Positions 1 to 8,888 of a stretch of 64,000 nt of DNA are shown here, piece by piece. The DNA comes from Niallia circulans (GTDB lineage: Bacteria > Bacillota > Bacilli > Bacillales > Cytobacillaceae): positions 2,022,001-2,086,000 of the forward strand of contig NZ_RIBP01000004.1 in the NCBI RefSeq assembly GCF_007273535.1. The letters are read 5' to 3'. A program made the translations under genes and the position numbers. A model generated the notes under the pieces. It searched no databases, was not told the origin of the DNA, and saw nothing but the letters and a program-made list of their open reading frames with translations. How positions within the stretch are numbered: position 1 is the stretch's first letter; each line of letters starts with the position of its first letter.

Positions 1-70
1 TTTTTCGTATAAAAAGTACAGTTGTTATAATATATGTAGAAAGTAGGATGGATAGGAGAAGCTTAGCTTG

Positions 71-101
71 TTGTTCATCACGTGCTGATTTATACTATAA
101 T
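71..101 (+). promoter_or_regulatory. possible phoP promoter
   Basis: A perfect TATAAT lies at 96-101, about 55 bases before phoP. The best upstream hexamer, TTGTTC at 71-76, is 19 bases away, so the -35 is weak and an activator may be needed. A second TATAAT at 26-31 could be another start. The family is known to have several phoP promoters, but I cannot assign sigma factors here. Confidence 0.35.
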
Positions 102-155
102 AGATATGTAATATTTGGGGGACTTAGGGGAAACTTTTAAACTTGGAGGCACATA

Positions 156-866
156 ATGAAGAAGAAAGTTCTTGTAGTTGATGATGAGCAGTCTATCGTA
201 ACACTGCTAAAATATAACCTGCAGCAGGCGGGCTATGATGTAATTACGGCAATGGATGGAGAGGAAGGGCTTAACCTAGCCGTAACGTCGAATCCTGATG
301 TCATCCTTCTTGATTTGATGCTTCCGAAAATGGATGGAATGGATGTATGTAAGAATCTACGGCAGCAAAGAATATTTACGCCGATTCTTATGCTGACAGC
401 AAAGGACGATGAGTTTGATAAGGTGCTTGGGTTAGAGCTTGGTGCAGACGATTATATGACAAAACCATTCAGCCCAAGGGAAGTCATTGCCCGTATTAAA
501 GCTGTTCTGAGAAGATCACAGCTGCAGTCGGAATCCTCTGAGCAAGAAAAGGAAGAGAAAGACACATTAAAAATCGGGGATCTTAAAGTCATGCCTAATC
601 ACTATGAAGCATATTTTAAGGACGAGCTTCTGGAACTGACTCCAAAAGAGTTCGAACTGCTTCTTTATTTGGCTAGAAACAAAGGTCGTGTGCTTACAAG
701 AGATCAGCTCTTAAGTGCTGTTTGGAACTATGATTTTGTTGGGGATACAAGAATAGTAGATGTTCATATAAGCCATTTGCGCGAAAAGATGGAGCATAAC
801 ACGAAAAAACCGATTTATATTAAAACAATCCGTGGATTAGGATATAAGCTAGAGGAACCAAAATAA
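156..866 (+). CDS. phoP: phosphate response regulator PhoP
   Basis: OmpR-family response regulator of 236 residues that, in Bacillus, turns on phosphate-starvation genes. The receiver domain (about 1-120) has the acid pair D9/D10, phospho-acceptor D53, T81 and K103. The C-terminal winged helix (about 135-232) carries the usual TPKEFELL start and a DNA-binding stretch ending near RGLGYKL. The ATG follows a good SD (TTGGAGG, 8-9 bases away). The histidine kinase gene starts one base after the stop, so the pair is co-translated. Assignment to PhoP rather than another OmpR regulator rests on sequence likeness and on the phoR-polA neighbourhood. Confidence 0.93.
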   Translation: MKKKVLVVDDEQSIVTLLKYNLQQAGYDVITAMDGEEGLNLAVTSNPDVILLDLMLPKMDGMDVCKNLRQQRIFTPILMLTAKDDEFDKVLGLELGADDYMTKPFSPREVIARIKAVLRRSQLQSESSEQEKEEKDTLKIGDLKVMPNHYEAYFKDELLELTPKEFELLLYLARNKGRVLTRDQLLSAVWNYDFVGDTRIVDVHISHLREKMEHNTKKPIYIKTIRGLGYKLEEPK

Positions 867-2624
867 ATGATAACATTTAAATCCAGGCTGCTTGCCAGTT
901 TGCTTTTGATCGTCGCCATTGTTTTTTTGGTGCTTGGTCTGTTTATTTATCAGCTTAATAAGTCTTCTTACATAAACTCATCTAACATCAGGCTGGAGAG
1001 GGAAAGCACCTTGCTTGCAGCAAAGATGGCCGAGCTTAACAGCATGGATGAAATAGATACAAATGAGATCAAGGAATACAGCGAGCTGCTTGATTTGCAA
1101 ATAACGATAACTGATACAAAAGGAAAAATTCTCATTGATGAGGGCGATAAATCACATGAAGAATTTTTGGAAAGCATAAGTACTGTTGTCAGTAAAGTAT
1201 CGAGCCAGCCACAAAACGAGTATACAGGTGGAGATACAGATTTCCATTATTACTGGAAAGAGTTGAACTTTAATGGTGAGAAGCAAGGCTATTTGTTTTT
1301 AGGTATTGATTTATCCTCACAAGAAGATGCCTATCAAAAGATGAATACATATGTCCTTGCAGCATTGCTTATCGCTTTTGTGCTAATTTTTGTAATTGGT
1401 TTGACACTAGTATTCCGTTATATGAGACCAATTGAATCAGCAGCAAAGGTGGCTGTCGATCTCGCAAAAGGAAATTATCATGCACGTACATATGAAGATA
1501 ATATGGATGAAACAGGAATTCTGAGTTCCTCCTTAAATAAGCTGGCGAAAAACCTGCAGGAGATGGTCAAGGCTCAGGAAATTCAACAGGACCGTCTTGG
1601 TACGCTTATTGAGAACATTGGCAGTGGATTACTGTTAATAGACAGTAGAGGCTATATCAATCTTGTAAATAGAGCTTACAAGGATTTATTTATGGTTAAT
1701 TCATCTGAATATTTGTACAAGCTTTATTATCACGTTATTGAGCATAGGGAAATATCTGATTTGGTCGAGGAAATTTTCATGACAGAGCATAAGGTCGTTA
1801 AGCAATTGCAGCTTAATATCCACTTTGAGAAAAAAAGTTTTCAAGTGTATGGTGTGCCGATTATCGGTACAAATGATATGTGGATGGGAATTTTGCTTGT
1901 ATTTCATGACATTACAGAGCTAAAAAAACTCGAACAAATCAGGAAGGACTTTGTTGCAAATGTGTCCCATGAACTGAAGACACCTATTACCTCTATAAAA
2001 GGGTTTTCGGAAACGCTGTTAGATGGAGCAATGGATAATAAAGAGGCGTTGGTTGAGTTTCTACAAATTATCTTAAAAGAAAGTGACAGACTGCAATCGC
2101 TCATTCAGGATTTGCTTGATTTGACAAAGCTGGAGCAGCACAATTTTTCATTGGTGAAAGAACCTATTAATATTGTGGATATCTTAGAAGAGGTCCGCAA
2201 GCTGCTTTCGAATAAAGCAGAGGCTAAAGGAATACAGCTTGAATTTGAACGGCTTGGTAACGAGGTTTGGATGGAAGGGGACAGAGCCCGACTTATTCAG
2301 GTGTTTATGAATTTAATATCAAACGCCATTTCTTACACAGTAAACGGAGGTACAGTTACGGTTTCTGTTGAGGAAAAAGAAAAAAATATTTCCGTGTCAG
2401 TTGCAGATACTGGTATAGGGATTGAAAGAGGAGAAATTCCAAGGATTTTTGAGCGTTTTTACAGGGTGGATAAGGCGCGAAGCAGAAATTCTGGTGGAAC
2501 TGGCCTTGGACTTGCCATCGTGAAGCATCTTGTGGAACTCCATAAAGGAGTTATAAAGGTAGACAGCGAGGTAGGTAAAGGAACAGTTTTTACCATTTTA
2601 TTGCATAAAAGATTCCCATATTAA
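867..2624 (+). CDS. phoR: phosphate sensor histidine kinase PhoR
   Basis: Membrane sensor kinase of 585 residues, partner of PhoP. Order seen: membrane helix near 9-29, extracytoplasmic domain about 30-158, second helix about 160-182, HAMP about 183-237, a PAS-like region about 245-350, HisKA with phospho-accepting H368 in NVSHELKTP, then the ATPase domain with the N box (NLISNAIS), DTGIGI and GGTGLGLAIV. Length matches B. subtilis PhoR. The ATG directly abuts the phoP stop, so translation is probably coupled. The sensed signal cannot be read from sequence; in B. subtilis it is linked to wall teichoic acid metabolism. Confidence 0.93.
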   Translation: MITFKSRLLASLLLIVAIVFLVLGLFIYQLNKSSYINSSNIRLERESTLLAAKMAELNSMDEIDTNEIKEYSELLDLQITITDTKGKILIDEGDKSHEEFLESISTVVSKVSSQPQNEYTGGDTDFHYYWKELNFNGEKQGYLFLGIDLSSQEDAYQKMNTYVLAALLIAFVLIFVIGLTLVFRYMRPIESAAKVAVDLAKGNYHARTYEDNMDETGILSSSLNKLAKNLQEMVKAQEIQQDRLGTLIENIGSGLLLIDSRGYINLVNRAYKDLFMVNSSEYLYKLYYHVIEHREISDLVEEIFMTEHKVVKQLQLNIHFEKKSFQVYGVPIIGTNDMWMGILLVFHDITELKKLEQIRKDFVANVSHELKTPITSIKGFSETLLDGAMDNKEALVEFLQIILKESDRLQSLIQDLLDLTKLEQHNFSLVKEPINIVDILEEVRKLLSNKAEAKGIQLEFERLGNEVWMEGDRARLIQVFMNLISNAISYTVNGGTVTVSVEEKEKNISVSVADTGIGIERGEIPRIFERFYRVDKARSRNSGGTGLGLAIVKHLVELHKGVIKVDSEVGKGTVFTILLHKRFPY

Positions 2625-2724
2625 TTGTACAAGTTTACATTACTTTTACATAGGGTTTGCAAAGCGTTTACAAGGGTTTGCTACAATACTAGTGAAGACC
2701 CCCCTTATCCATTAGGTTAAGAGT

Positions 2725-2754
2725 GAAGCCGAAAGCCACCCCGCTTTCGGCTTC
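2725..2754. terminator. 12-bp perfect inverted repeat after phoR
   Basis: Arms 2725-2736 and 2743-2754 pair perfectly (GAAGCCGAAAGC) around a 6-base loop. It lies 100 bases after phoR and probably ends the phoPR transcript, but the tract after it (TTACATTT) is only weakly T-rich, so termination is not certain. Confidence 0.5.
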
Positions 2755-2844
2755 TTACATTTATATGAGAAAAGATAGAGATTAATTTGAAGAAAACGAT
2801 TATTGAAGATTGTCCTAATATATACATAGTAAAATTTAATATGA

Positions 2845-2955
2845 CTTTCGTCCTCGCGCTTTTTAGCGGGCAGGTATGGATTAGCCTTCTCGGTTGCGCC
2901 TGTTTGGTCCATTCCCCTTAGTATTCAAGGAGCCTTCGCTCTATTCCACTAAAAT
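2845..2955. repeat. decayed GC-rich intergenic repeat
   Basis: A GC-richer island inside the AT-rich 614-bp gap between phoR and polA. It has the word order of an intergenic repeat that I remember from many Bacillaceae: CTCGCGCTTTTTAGCGGG, then AGCCTTCTCGGTTGCGCCTG, then GGAGCCTTCGCTCTATTCC. It looks mutated relative to that pattern. A related element lies at 38.8-39.1 kb. No reading frame is supported. The rest of the gap (2960-3180) shows poly-T and AT-rich sequence with no gene. Confidence 0.4.
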
Positions 2956-3180
2956 GTTTAATTATCGTAATTAATTAAACCGAAAGACACCACAACAAGA
3001 AAAAAACGAACGATATACTATTCGCCCTTAAGGATGGTATAAATTTTGTCTTATTCCTTTTTTGTTTTTTTTTAAGTCCCAAACCCATTTCTTTCAGCTC
3101 TTTAACAAGGGCAATTTCTTACATTCTATAATTACTCATGGTAAAATATAAAGGATTAGACCATAATAGTACTACTTATT

Positions 3181-3210
3181 TTGCTGTTAAAGCCACAAGG
3201 CTGATATAGA
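3181..3210 (+). promoter_or_regulatory. possible polA promoter
   Basis: TTGCTG at 3181-3186 and TATAGA at 3205-3210 are separated by 18 bases and end about 30 bases before the polA start, leaving just enough leader for the SD. Both hexamers are imperfect. Confidence 0.3.
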
Positions 3211-3238
3211 GGGAAATTATGAATGGAGGAAATAAAAT

Positions 3239-5863
3239 TTGAAGAAAAAACTGATCCTAATTGACGGGAACAGCATCGCATACAGAGCATTTTTTGCCTT
3301 GCCGCTGCTGAACAATGACAAAGGTGTACATACAAATGCTGTTTACGGATTTACAATGATGCTCATGAAAATATTAGAAGACGAAAAGCCGACACATTTG
3401 CTCGTTGCTTTTGATGCAGGCAAAACAACGTTCCGCCATAAAACATTCAGTGAGTATAAGGGTGGCCGGCAGAAGACACCGCCTGAACTATCAGAACAAT
3501 TTCCATATATAAGAGAATTATTGCAGTCATATGGAATTAAACATTATGAGCTTGAAAACTATGAAGCGGATGATATTATCGGAACACTTTCTCTGCAAGG
3601 AGAAAAAGATGGGTATGAGGTTATTGTCATTTCAGGAGACAAGGACTTGACACAGCTTAGCTCGGATAAAACGACTGTTTACATTACAAGAAAAGGGATT
3701 ACAGATATCGAATCATATACACCGGAGCATATTCAAGAGAAATACGGCTTGACTCCTGATCGAATCATCGACATGAAAGGGCTTATGGGAGATGCATCTG
3801 ATAATATCCCAGGAGTTCCGGGAGTCGGAGAAAAAACGGCCATTAAGCTTCTGAAGGAATTCGAAACACTAGAAAACCTGTTGGTATCCATCGACAAGGT
3901 CAGTGGGAAGAAGCTAAAAGAAAAGCTGGAAGAATTTAAGGACCAAGCATTAATGAGCAAGGAGCTTGCCACCATAACAAGAGAGGCACCGCTAACTGTT
4001 GGTTTGGGTGAATTAGAATTTCCAGGTATGAACGAAGAAAAGCTGCGCCCATTTTTCAAAGAGCTTGGCTTTAATTCTCTTTTGGACAAGCTCGGAGATG
4101 CACCTGTTGAAGAAGAAGAAGAACTCGAAGCGATTGAATATGAGCCAGTGAAGGAAATTACGAAGGAGATTTTTGCAGATAAAAATACCCTTTATGTTGA
4201 AGTGCTTGAGGACAATTACCACTATGCACCTATAATCGGTATCTCGTTAGTTAATGAGAACGGCGCATTTTATTTGCCTATTGAAGCAGCTCTCGAATCC
4301 GAAGCATTTAAGGAATGGGCAGAAGATGAAACAAAGCAGAAGACTGTATATGATGCGAAAAGGTCAGAGGTTGCCCTCCGTCATAAAGGAATCCATTTGA
4401 AGGGAATCACATTTGATTGTTTGATTGCAGCATATCTTGCAGATCCGTCCGCATCGATTGACGACGTAGCATCTGTTGCAAAAAAATACGGCTTTACGAA
4501 CATTCAATCAGACGAAGTATTTTATGGAAAAGGAGCAAAACGCAAGGTGCCTGAGGAGGAAATGCTAGCAGATCATCTTGTTCGCAAAACGTTTGCTCTT
4601 GCGGCTATTCAGGAAAAAATGGAGGAAGAGCTTAAAGCAAATGGACAAGAGGAGCTGTTCCATCAACTTGAAATGCCGCTTAGCCTTGTGCTTGCAGATA
4701 TGGAATCAACAGGAGTTCAGGTTGATGTGGAGCGCCTGCAAAAAATGGGTGCAGAAATCAATGATAGGCTAAAGAGTATTGAAAATCGCATCTACGATTT
4801 GGCAGGAGAAACATTTAACATTAATTCACCTAAGCAATTAGGCGTTATTTTGTTTGAAAAGCTTGGACTGCCTGTAGTTAAAAAAACGAAGACTGGTTAC
4901 TCCACTTCTGCTGATGTATTAGAGCAGTTGGCAAGCTCCCATGATGTTATTAAGGAGATTCTTGAATTCAGACAGCTTGGCAAGCTTCAATCAACTTATA
5001 TTGAAGGTCTTCAAAAAGTAGTTCACGATAACAAGATTCATACACGCTTTAATCAGGTGCTGACACAAACAGGACGTTTGAGCTCCATTGATCCTAACTT
5101 GCAAAACATTCCAATCAGATTAGAGGAAGGCAGAAAAATTAGACAAGCTTTTGTTCCTTCTGAAAAGGATTGGATCATATTCGCGGCAGATTACAGTCAA
5201 ATTGAGCTTCGTGTGCTTGCACATATTGCAAATGATGAAAAGCTAATTGAAGCATTCAGAGAAGATCATGATATTCATACGGAAACGGCCATGTCTGTAT
5301 TCCATGTCGAAGCAGATGAAGTTACATCCAATATGAGAAGACATGCTAAAGCGGTCAACTTCGGAATTGTTTACGGTATAAGCGATTACGGCTTATCCCA
5401 AAGCTTGAATATAACGAGGAAGGAAGCTGGGAAATTTATTGAAAGATATTTGGAAAGCTATCCTGGCGTTAAGACATATATGGACGAAATAGTGGCAGAT
5501 GCTAAACAGCAAGGCTATGTCTCCACATTGCTTCATAGAAGAAGATATTTGCCTGATATTACAAGCAGAAACTTTAACTTACGCAGTTTCGCTGAGCGGA
5601 CAGCAATGAACACTCCGATACAAGGAAGTGCGGCAGACATCATTAAAAAAGCAATGATTGAAATGGCGAACCGCCTTGAAACAGAAGGCTTACAAGCGAA
5701 GCTGCTTCTTCAAGTGCATGATGAATTGATTTTTGAAGCTCCAAAAGATGAAATTGAAAAGCTGAAGGAAATTGTGCCTGATGTGATGGAAAACGCCGTG
5801 GAATTAAGTGTACCGCTGAAGGTAGATTATTCGTATGGCGATACATGGTTTGATGCTAAGTAA
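3239..5863 (+). CDS. polA: DNA polymerase I
   Basis: Repair and Okazaki-fragment polymerase, 874 residues. The 5' nuclease domain (about 1-290) is intact with DGNS, EADD and SGDKD. In the middle domain (about 300-470) the DxE of the proofreading site is replaced (YVEVLED), so 3'-5' exonuclease should be inactive, as is known for Bacillus PolA. The polymerase domain has motif A DYSQIELR with D651 and motif C QVHDE with D828, the two metal-binding aspartates. The start is TTG at 3239, chosen because GGAGGA lies 8 bases upstream and the protein then begins like its relatives. mutM follows after 18 bases. Confidence 0.97.
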   Translation: MKKKLILIDGNSIAYRAFFALPLLNNDKGVHTNAVYGFTMMLMKILEDEKPTHLLVAFDAGKTTFRHKTFSEYKGGRQKTPPELSEQFPYIRELLQSYGIKHYELENYEADDIIGTLSLQGEKDGYEVIVISGDKDLTQLSSDKTTVYITRKGITDIESYTPEHIQEKYGLTPDRIIDMKGLMGDASDNIPGVPGVGEKTAIKLLKEFETLENLLVSIDKVSGKKLKEKLEEFKDQALMSKELATITREAPLTVGLGELEFPGMNEEKLRPFFKELGFNSLLDKLGDAPVEEEEELEAIEYEPVKEITKEIFADKNTLYVEVLEDNYHYAPIIGISLVNENGAFYLPIEAALESEAFKEWAEDETKQKTVYDAKRSEVALRHKGIHLKGITFDCLIAAYLADPSASIDDVASVAKKYGFTNIQSDEVFYGKGAKRKVPEEEMLADHLVRKTFALAAIQEKMEEELKANGQEELFHQLEMPLSLVLADMESTGVQVDVERLQKMGAEINDRLKSIENRIYDLAGETFNINSPKQLGVILFEKLGLPVVKKTKTGYSTSADVLEQLASSHDVIKEILEFRQLGKLQSTYIEGLQKVVHDNKIHTRFNQVLTQTGRLSSIDPNLQNIPIRLEEGRKIRQAFVPSEKDWIIFAADYSQIELRVLAHIANDEKLIEAFREDHDIHTETAMSVFHVEADEVTSNMRRHAKAVNFGIVYGISDYGLSQSLNITRKEAGKFIERYLESYPGVKTYMDEIVADAKQQGYVSTLLHRRRYLPDITSRNFNLRSFAERTAMNTPIQGSAADIIKKAMIEMANRLETEGLQAKLLLQVHDELIFEAPKDEIEKLKEIVPDVMENAVELSVPLKVDYSYGDTWFDAK

Positions 5864-5881
5864 TAGAAAAGAGGAAATAAA

Positions 5882-6706
5882 GTGCCTGAATTACCAGAAG
5901 TAGAAACGGTCAGACGTACTCTTAAAGAGCTCACACACAAAAAGGTCATTAAAGAAGTAGTTGTTTCGTGGGCGAAGATGATAAAAAGACCGGAAAATGT
6001 CGAAGAATTTTCTGATGCTCTTGTTGGTCAAAGAATAGAAGATATTAAGCGGAGAGGTAAGTTTCTTCTTATTGAAACGAGTGATTTTACAATCGTTTCC
6101 CATTTGCGGATGGAAGGAAGATATGGTTTATTTTCCAAGGATGATCCTGTAGATAAACATACCCATGTGATTTTTTATTTTGAAGACGGCACAGAGCTGC
6201 GTTATAAGGATGTCCGGAAATTTGGAACGATGCATCTGTTTAAAAAAGGGGAGGAGCATCAAACATTGCCTCTTTCCCAGCTTGGACCAGAGCCTTTCGA
6301 TTCGTCCTTTACAATTGGAAACTTCAAGGAAAGATTGGCGAAAACGACAAGAAGTATTAAAACCGCTTTGCTGGATCAAAAGATTGTCGTTGGATTAGGT
6401 AATATTTATGTTGACGAAGCATTGTTTCGCAGCGGTATCCATCCTGAAAGAATCGCAAATACGATTAATGAAAATGAAGCTGACACGCTATATAGAGAAA
6501 TTATTGCGACACTTTCAGAGGCTGTTGAAAAAGGTGGAAGCACTATACGCTCTTATGTCAATACACAAGGACAGATCGGAATGTTCCAGCTTGAATTATT
6601 CGTGTATGGGCGGAAAGGCGAAGCCTGCAAAAACTGCGGGACCGAATTAGAAAGAATTATTGTTGGAGGCAGAGGGACTGTATTTTGTCCACACTGCCAG
6701 AAATAA
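5882..6706 (+). CDS. mutM: formamidopyrimidine-DNA glycosylase MutM
   Basis: Base-excision repair enzyme (Fpg) removing 8-oxoguanine and formamidopyrimidines, with AP lyase activity. 274 residues, GTG start. The N-terminus PELPEVE supplies the catalytic proline (P2 before Met removal) and E3; K60 in RRGKF is the conserved beta-hairpin lysine. A C-terminal zinc finger is complete: C249, C252, C269, C272. The gene lies 18 bases after polA with SD GAGGAA, so polymerase I and MutM form one repair operon, as in B. subtilis. Confidence 0.96.
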   Translation: MPELPEVETVRRTLKELTHKKVIKEVVVSWAKMIKRPENVEEFSDALVGQRIEDIKRRGKFLLIETSDFTIVSHLRMEGRYGLFSKDDPVDKHTHVIFYFEDGTELRYKDVRKFGTMHLFKKGEEHQTLPLSQLGPEPFDSSFTIGNFKERLAKTTRSIKTALLDQKIVVGLGNIYVDEALFRSGIHPERIANTINENEADTLYREIIATLSEAVEKGGSTIRSYVNTQGQIGMFQLELFVYGRKGEACKNCGTELERIIVGGRGTVFCPHCQK

Positions 6707-6735
6707 GCTTTATATATTGGATTAACATTGGATGG

Positions 6736-6782
6736 GCTCCTTCCATATAGTATATTACTATCCGTTAGGAAGGAGCTTTTTT
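6736..6782 (+). terminator. terminator of polA-mutM overlapping the ytaF ribosome site
   Basis: GCTCCTTCC (6736-6744) pairs perfectly with GGAAGGAGC (6768-6776) across a 23-base loop and is followed by six Ts (6777-6782). The 3' arm contains the AAGGAG that serves the ytaF ATG at 6786, so the same bases work as terminator arm and ribosome site. Confidence 0.65.
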
Positions 6783-6785
6783 ACG

Positions 6786-7421
6786 ATGTCACAAATACTT
6801 TCTCTTTTCCTCTTAGCCTTGGCTGTCAGCATTGATAATTTTAGTGTCGGATTCACTTATGGCTTGCGAAAGATGAAGATTCCCTTTAAATCGATCTTCA
6901 TCATCGCCTGCTGCTCAGGACTGACACTTTTAGTTTCCATGCTGGTGGGGCATGTGATTGCACAAGTATTCTCTTCTGATTTTGCCGAAAGTATTGGCGG
7001 CGGTATTCTCATTATTTTAGGATTATGGATATTGTATCAATTTTTTCAGCCGGATAAAGAAAAAGAGATTATCACAAAAGAAAAAAATTTGGTGAATTTC
7101 GAAATAAAATCGTTGGGAATCGTTATTAATATTTTAAAGAAACCAATGTCAGCGGATTTTGACAATTCTGGAACGATTACAGGAGTTGAAGCGATTGTCC
7201 TTGGCTTTGCCCTTTCATTAGATGCGTTTGGGGCAGGAATTGGGGCTTCCATGCTTGGGTACTCCCCGCTCTTTTTGACGATTGCAGTCATTGTTATGAG
7301 CACGTCCTTTGTATCGTTAGGTATGGTTGGAGGCGTGCTCCTTTCTAAAAAAAGCTATATGGAGAAATTTTCGTTTATTCCAGGTATCATCTTAATCATC
7401 ATAGGCATATTTAAGCTTTAG
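6786..7421 (+). CDS. ytaF: sporulation membrane protein YtaF (MntP-like)
   Basis: Polytopic membrane protein of 211 residues in the family of the manganese exporter MntP, with repeated acidic-containing helices (ALAVSIDNFSVG near the N-terminus, GFALSLDAFGAG in the second half) typical of that fold. In B. subtilis it is a sporulation gene of unsettled role. I start at ATG 6786 (AAGGAG 9 bases upstream) rather than the in-frame ATG at 6732, which has no SD and would lie before the hairpin. coaE starts 44 bases downstream. A role in metal or small-ion export is inferred from the family only. Confidence 0.85.
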   Translation: MSQILSLFLLALAVSIDNFSVGFTYGLRKMKIPFKSIFIIACCSGLTLLVSMLVGHVIAQVFSSDFAESIGGGILIILGLWILYQFFQPDKEKEIITKEKNLVNFEIKSLGIVINILKKPMSADFDNSGTITGVEAIVLGFALSLDAFGAGIGASMLGYSPLFLTIAVIVMSTSFVSLGMVGGVLLSKKSYMEKFSFIPGIILIIIGIFKL

Positions 7422-7465
7422 ACATAGTTTTAAAGAAACCATTGACCAAAGGCAGGAAAAAGCAA

Positions 7466-8065
7466 ATGACTTTAATTATAGGCTTAACAGGCGGCATTGC
7501 AAGCGGGAAAAGCACCATTTCTAATTATTTGAGATCTCTCGGCTTAACGATTATAGATGCAGACGTGGAAGCGCGTTTGGCTGTTGAAAAAGGGGAGCCT
7601 GGGTACAGTAAAATTGTGGAGCATTTTGGCACTATGATTTTGCTGGAGGATGGAGGCCTGAATCGAGCAAAGCTTGGCGAAATAGTGTTTCGCGATGAAA
7701 AGCAAAGAGCTGTGCTGAATGGTATCGTCCATCCAGAGGTGAGAAACAGGATGAACAAAAAGCAAAATGAAGCCATCGCAAAAGGGCATATGGCAGTCAT
7801 TTTGGATATCCCTTTACTGTTTGAAAACAAGCTGGACAGCACTGTCGACAAGACAATCCTTGTCTATGTTGATACAGAGACTCAAATAAACCGTTTGATG
7901 GGCAGGAACAAATTGTCTCTTGAGCAAGCGAAATTAAGAATCGAAGCACAAATGCCTTTGCAGGAGAAAAAAGCGCTGGCAGACAAGATAATCGACAATA
8001 ATGGAACAGTCGAAGCCTCTAAAGACCAGGCGCTTAAGATACTTCAGGACTGGAAGGTCCTTTAA
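7466..8065 (+). CDS. coaE: dephospho-CoA kinase
   Basis: Last step of coenzyme A synthesis: phosphorylates dephospho-CoA with ATP. 199 residues from ATG 7466; the P-loop is at residues 9-16 (GGIASGKS) and the lid and CoA-binding region follow (IDIPLLFE type motif, RLMGRN). An in-frame TTG at 7442 exists but would add eight basic residues not found in relatives. In B. subtilis gapB and speD sit between this gene and nrdR; here only 200 bases and a terminator intervene. Confidence 0.94.
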   Translation: MTLIIGLTGGIASGKSTISNYLRSLGLTIIDADVEARLAVEKGEPGYSKIVEHFGTMILLEDGGLNRAKLGEIVFRDEKQRAVLNGIVHPEVRNRMNKKQNEAIAKGHMAVILDIPLLFENKLDSTVDKTILVYVDTETQINRLMGRNKLSLEQAKLRIEAQMPLQEKKALADKIIDNNGTVEASKDQALKILQDWKVL

Positions 8066-8071
8066 AATGTG

Positions 8072-8102
8072 CTGCCTCATCGATTCGATGGGGCAGTTTT
8101 TT
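8072..8102 (+). terminator. terminator after coaE
   Basis: An 11-bp stem with one G-T pair (CTGCCTCATCG with CGATGGGGCAG) and a three-base loop, followed by six Ts. Confidence 0.85.
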
Positions 8103-8267
8103 AGGAAGAAATTTTTGCGTTTTTCATTGTTTCATCAAGAAATGGACATAATAAGGCTACATAAGTGAATTAATTTATTCTATCACTTGTACAAACTAGC
8201 ACTTTTCTATAAGATATTATTAATGGGAATCAATACATTGCGAACAATGAATTCGGAGCTGATATAG

Positions 8268-8723
8268 ATGAGATGTCCTTCATGTCAACATAATAATAAC
8301 CGTGTTCTTGATTCACGACCTGTTGATGACAGCCGCTCTATTCGCAGGAGAAGAGAATGCGAGGAGTGCGGTTACCGCTTTACTACTTTCGAAAAAGTAG
8401 AAGAAATACCGTTGATCGTTGTGAAAAAGGAAGGTACCCGTGAAGAATTCAGTCGTGATAAAATCCTGCGTGGTCTTATAAGGGCTTGTGAAAAAAGACC
8501 AGTTGCCTTAAAGCAACTCGAGGAAATAACGGCTGAAATCGAAAAGGAACTTAGAAGCAACGCCGTTTCGGAGATTAATAGTGAAGATATCGGTGAAATG
8601 GTCATGGATCGATTGGCGAAAGTAGACGAGGTGGCATATGTCCGCTTTGCATCTGTTTATCGTCAATTTAAAGATATAAATGTTTTTATAGAAGAACTGA
8701 AAGAGCTGATTAAAAAGGGGTAA
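8268..8723 (+). CDS. nrdR: transcriptional repressor NrdR
   Basis: ATP/dATP-responsive repressor of ribonucleotide reductase genes. 151 residues, the family's usual size: an N-terminal zinc ribbon with C3, C6, C31 and C34, then an ATP-cone domain (about 46-136) starting at [23 protein letters not shown] with SD CGGAGCT 8 bases upstream. No ribonucleotide reductase gene is in the window, so its targets lie elsewhere. It sits directly before dnaB, as in Bacillus relatives. Confidence 0.96.
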   Translation: MRCPSCQHNNNRVLDSRPVDDSRSIRRRRECEECGYRFTTFEKVEEIPLIVVKKEGTREEFSRDKILRGLIRACEKRPVALKQLEEITAEIEKELRSNAVSEINSEDIGEMVMDRLAKVDEVAYVRFASVYRQFKDINVFIEELKELIKKG

Positions 8724-8888
8724 AACAGCGGTGTTTTTGTGCTGTTATTAGAAATGCAGATGCATTCAACAAATGTTAAAATAAAAGGAGCTGAAGGATT
8801 CTTTGGCTCTTTTTTGACTTGTATAATCGCTAAAAAATCATGCATTACAGCTAAGTCGAGCAATAATAGCAAAGGAGTGACTTAGTTT

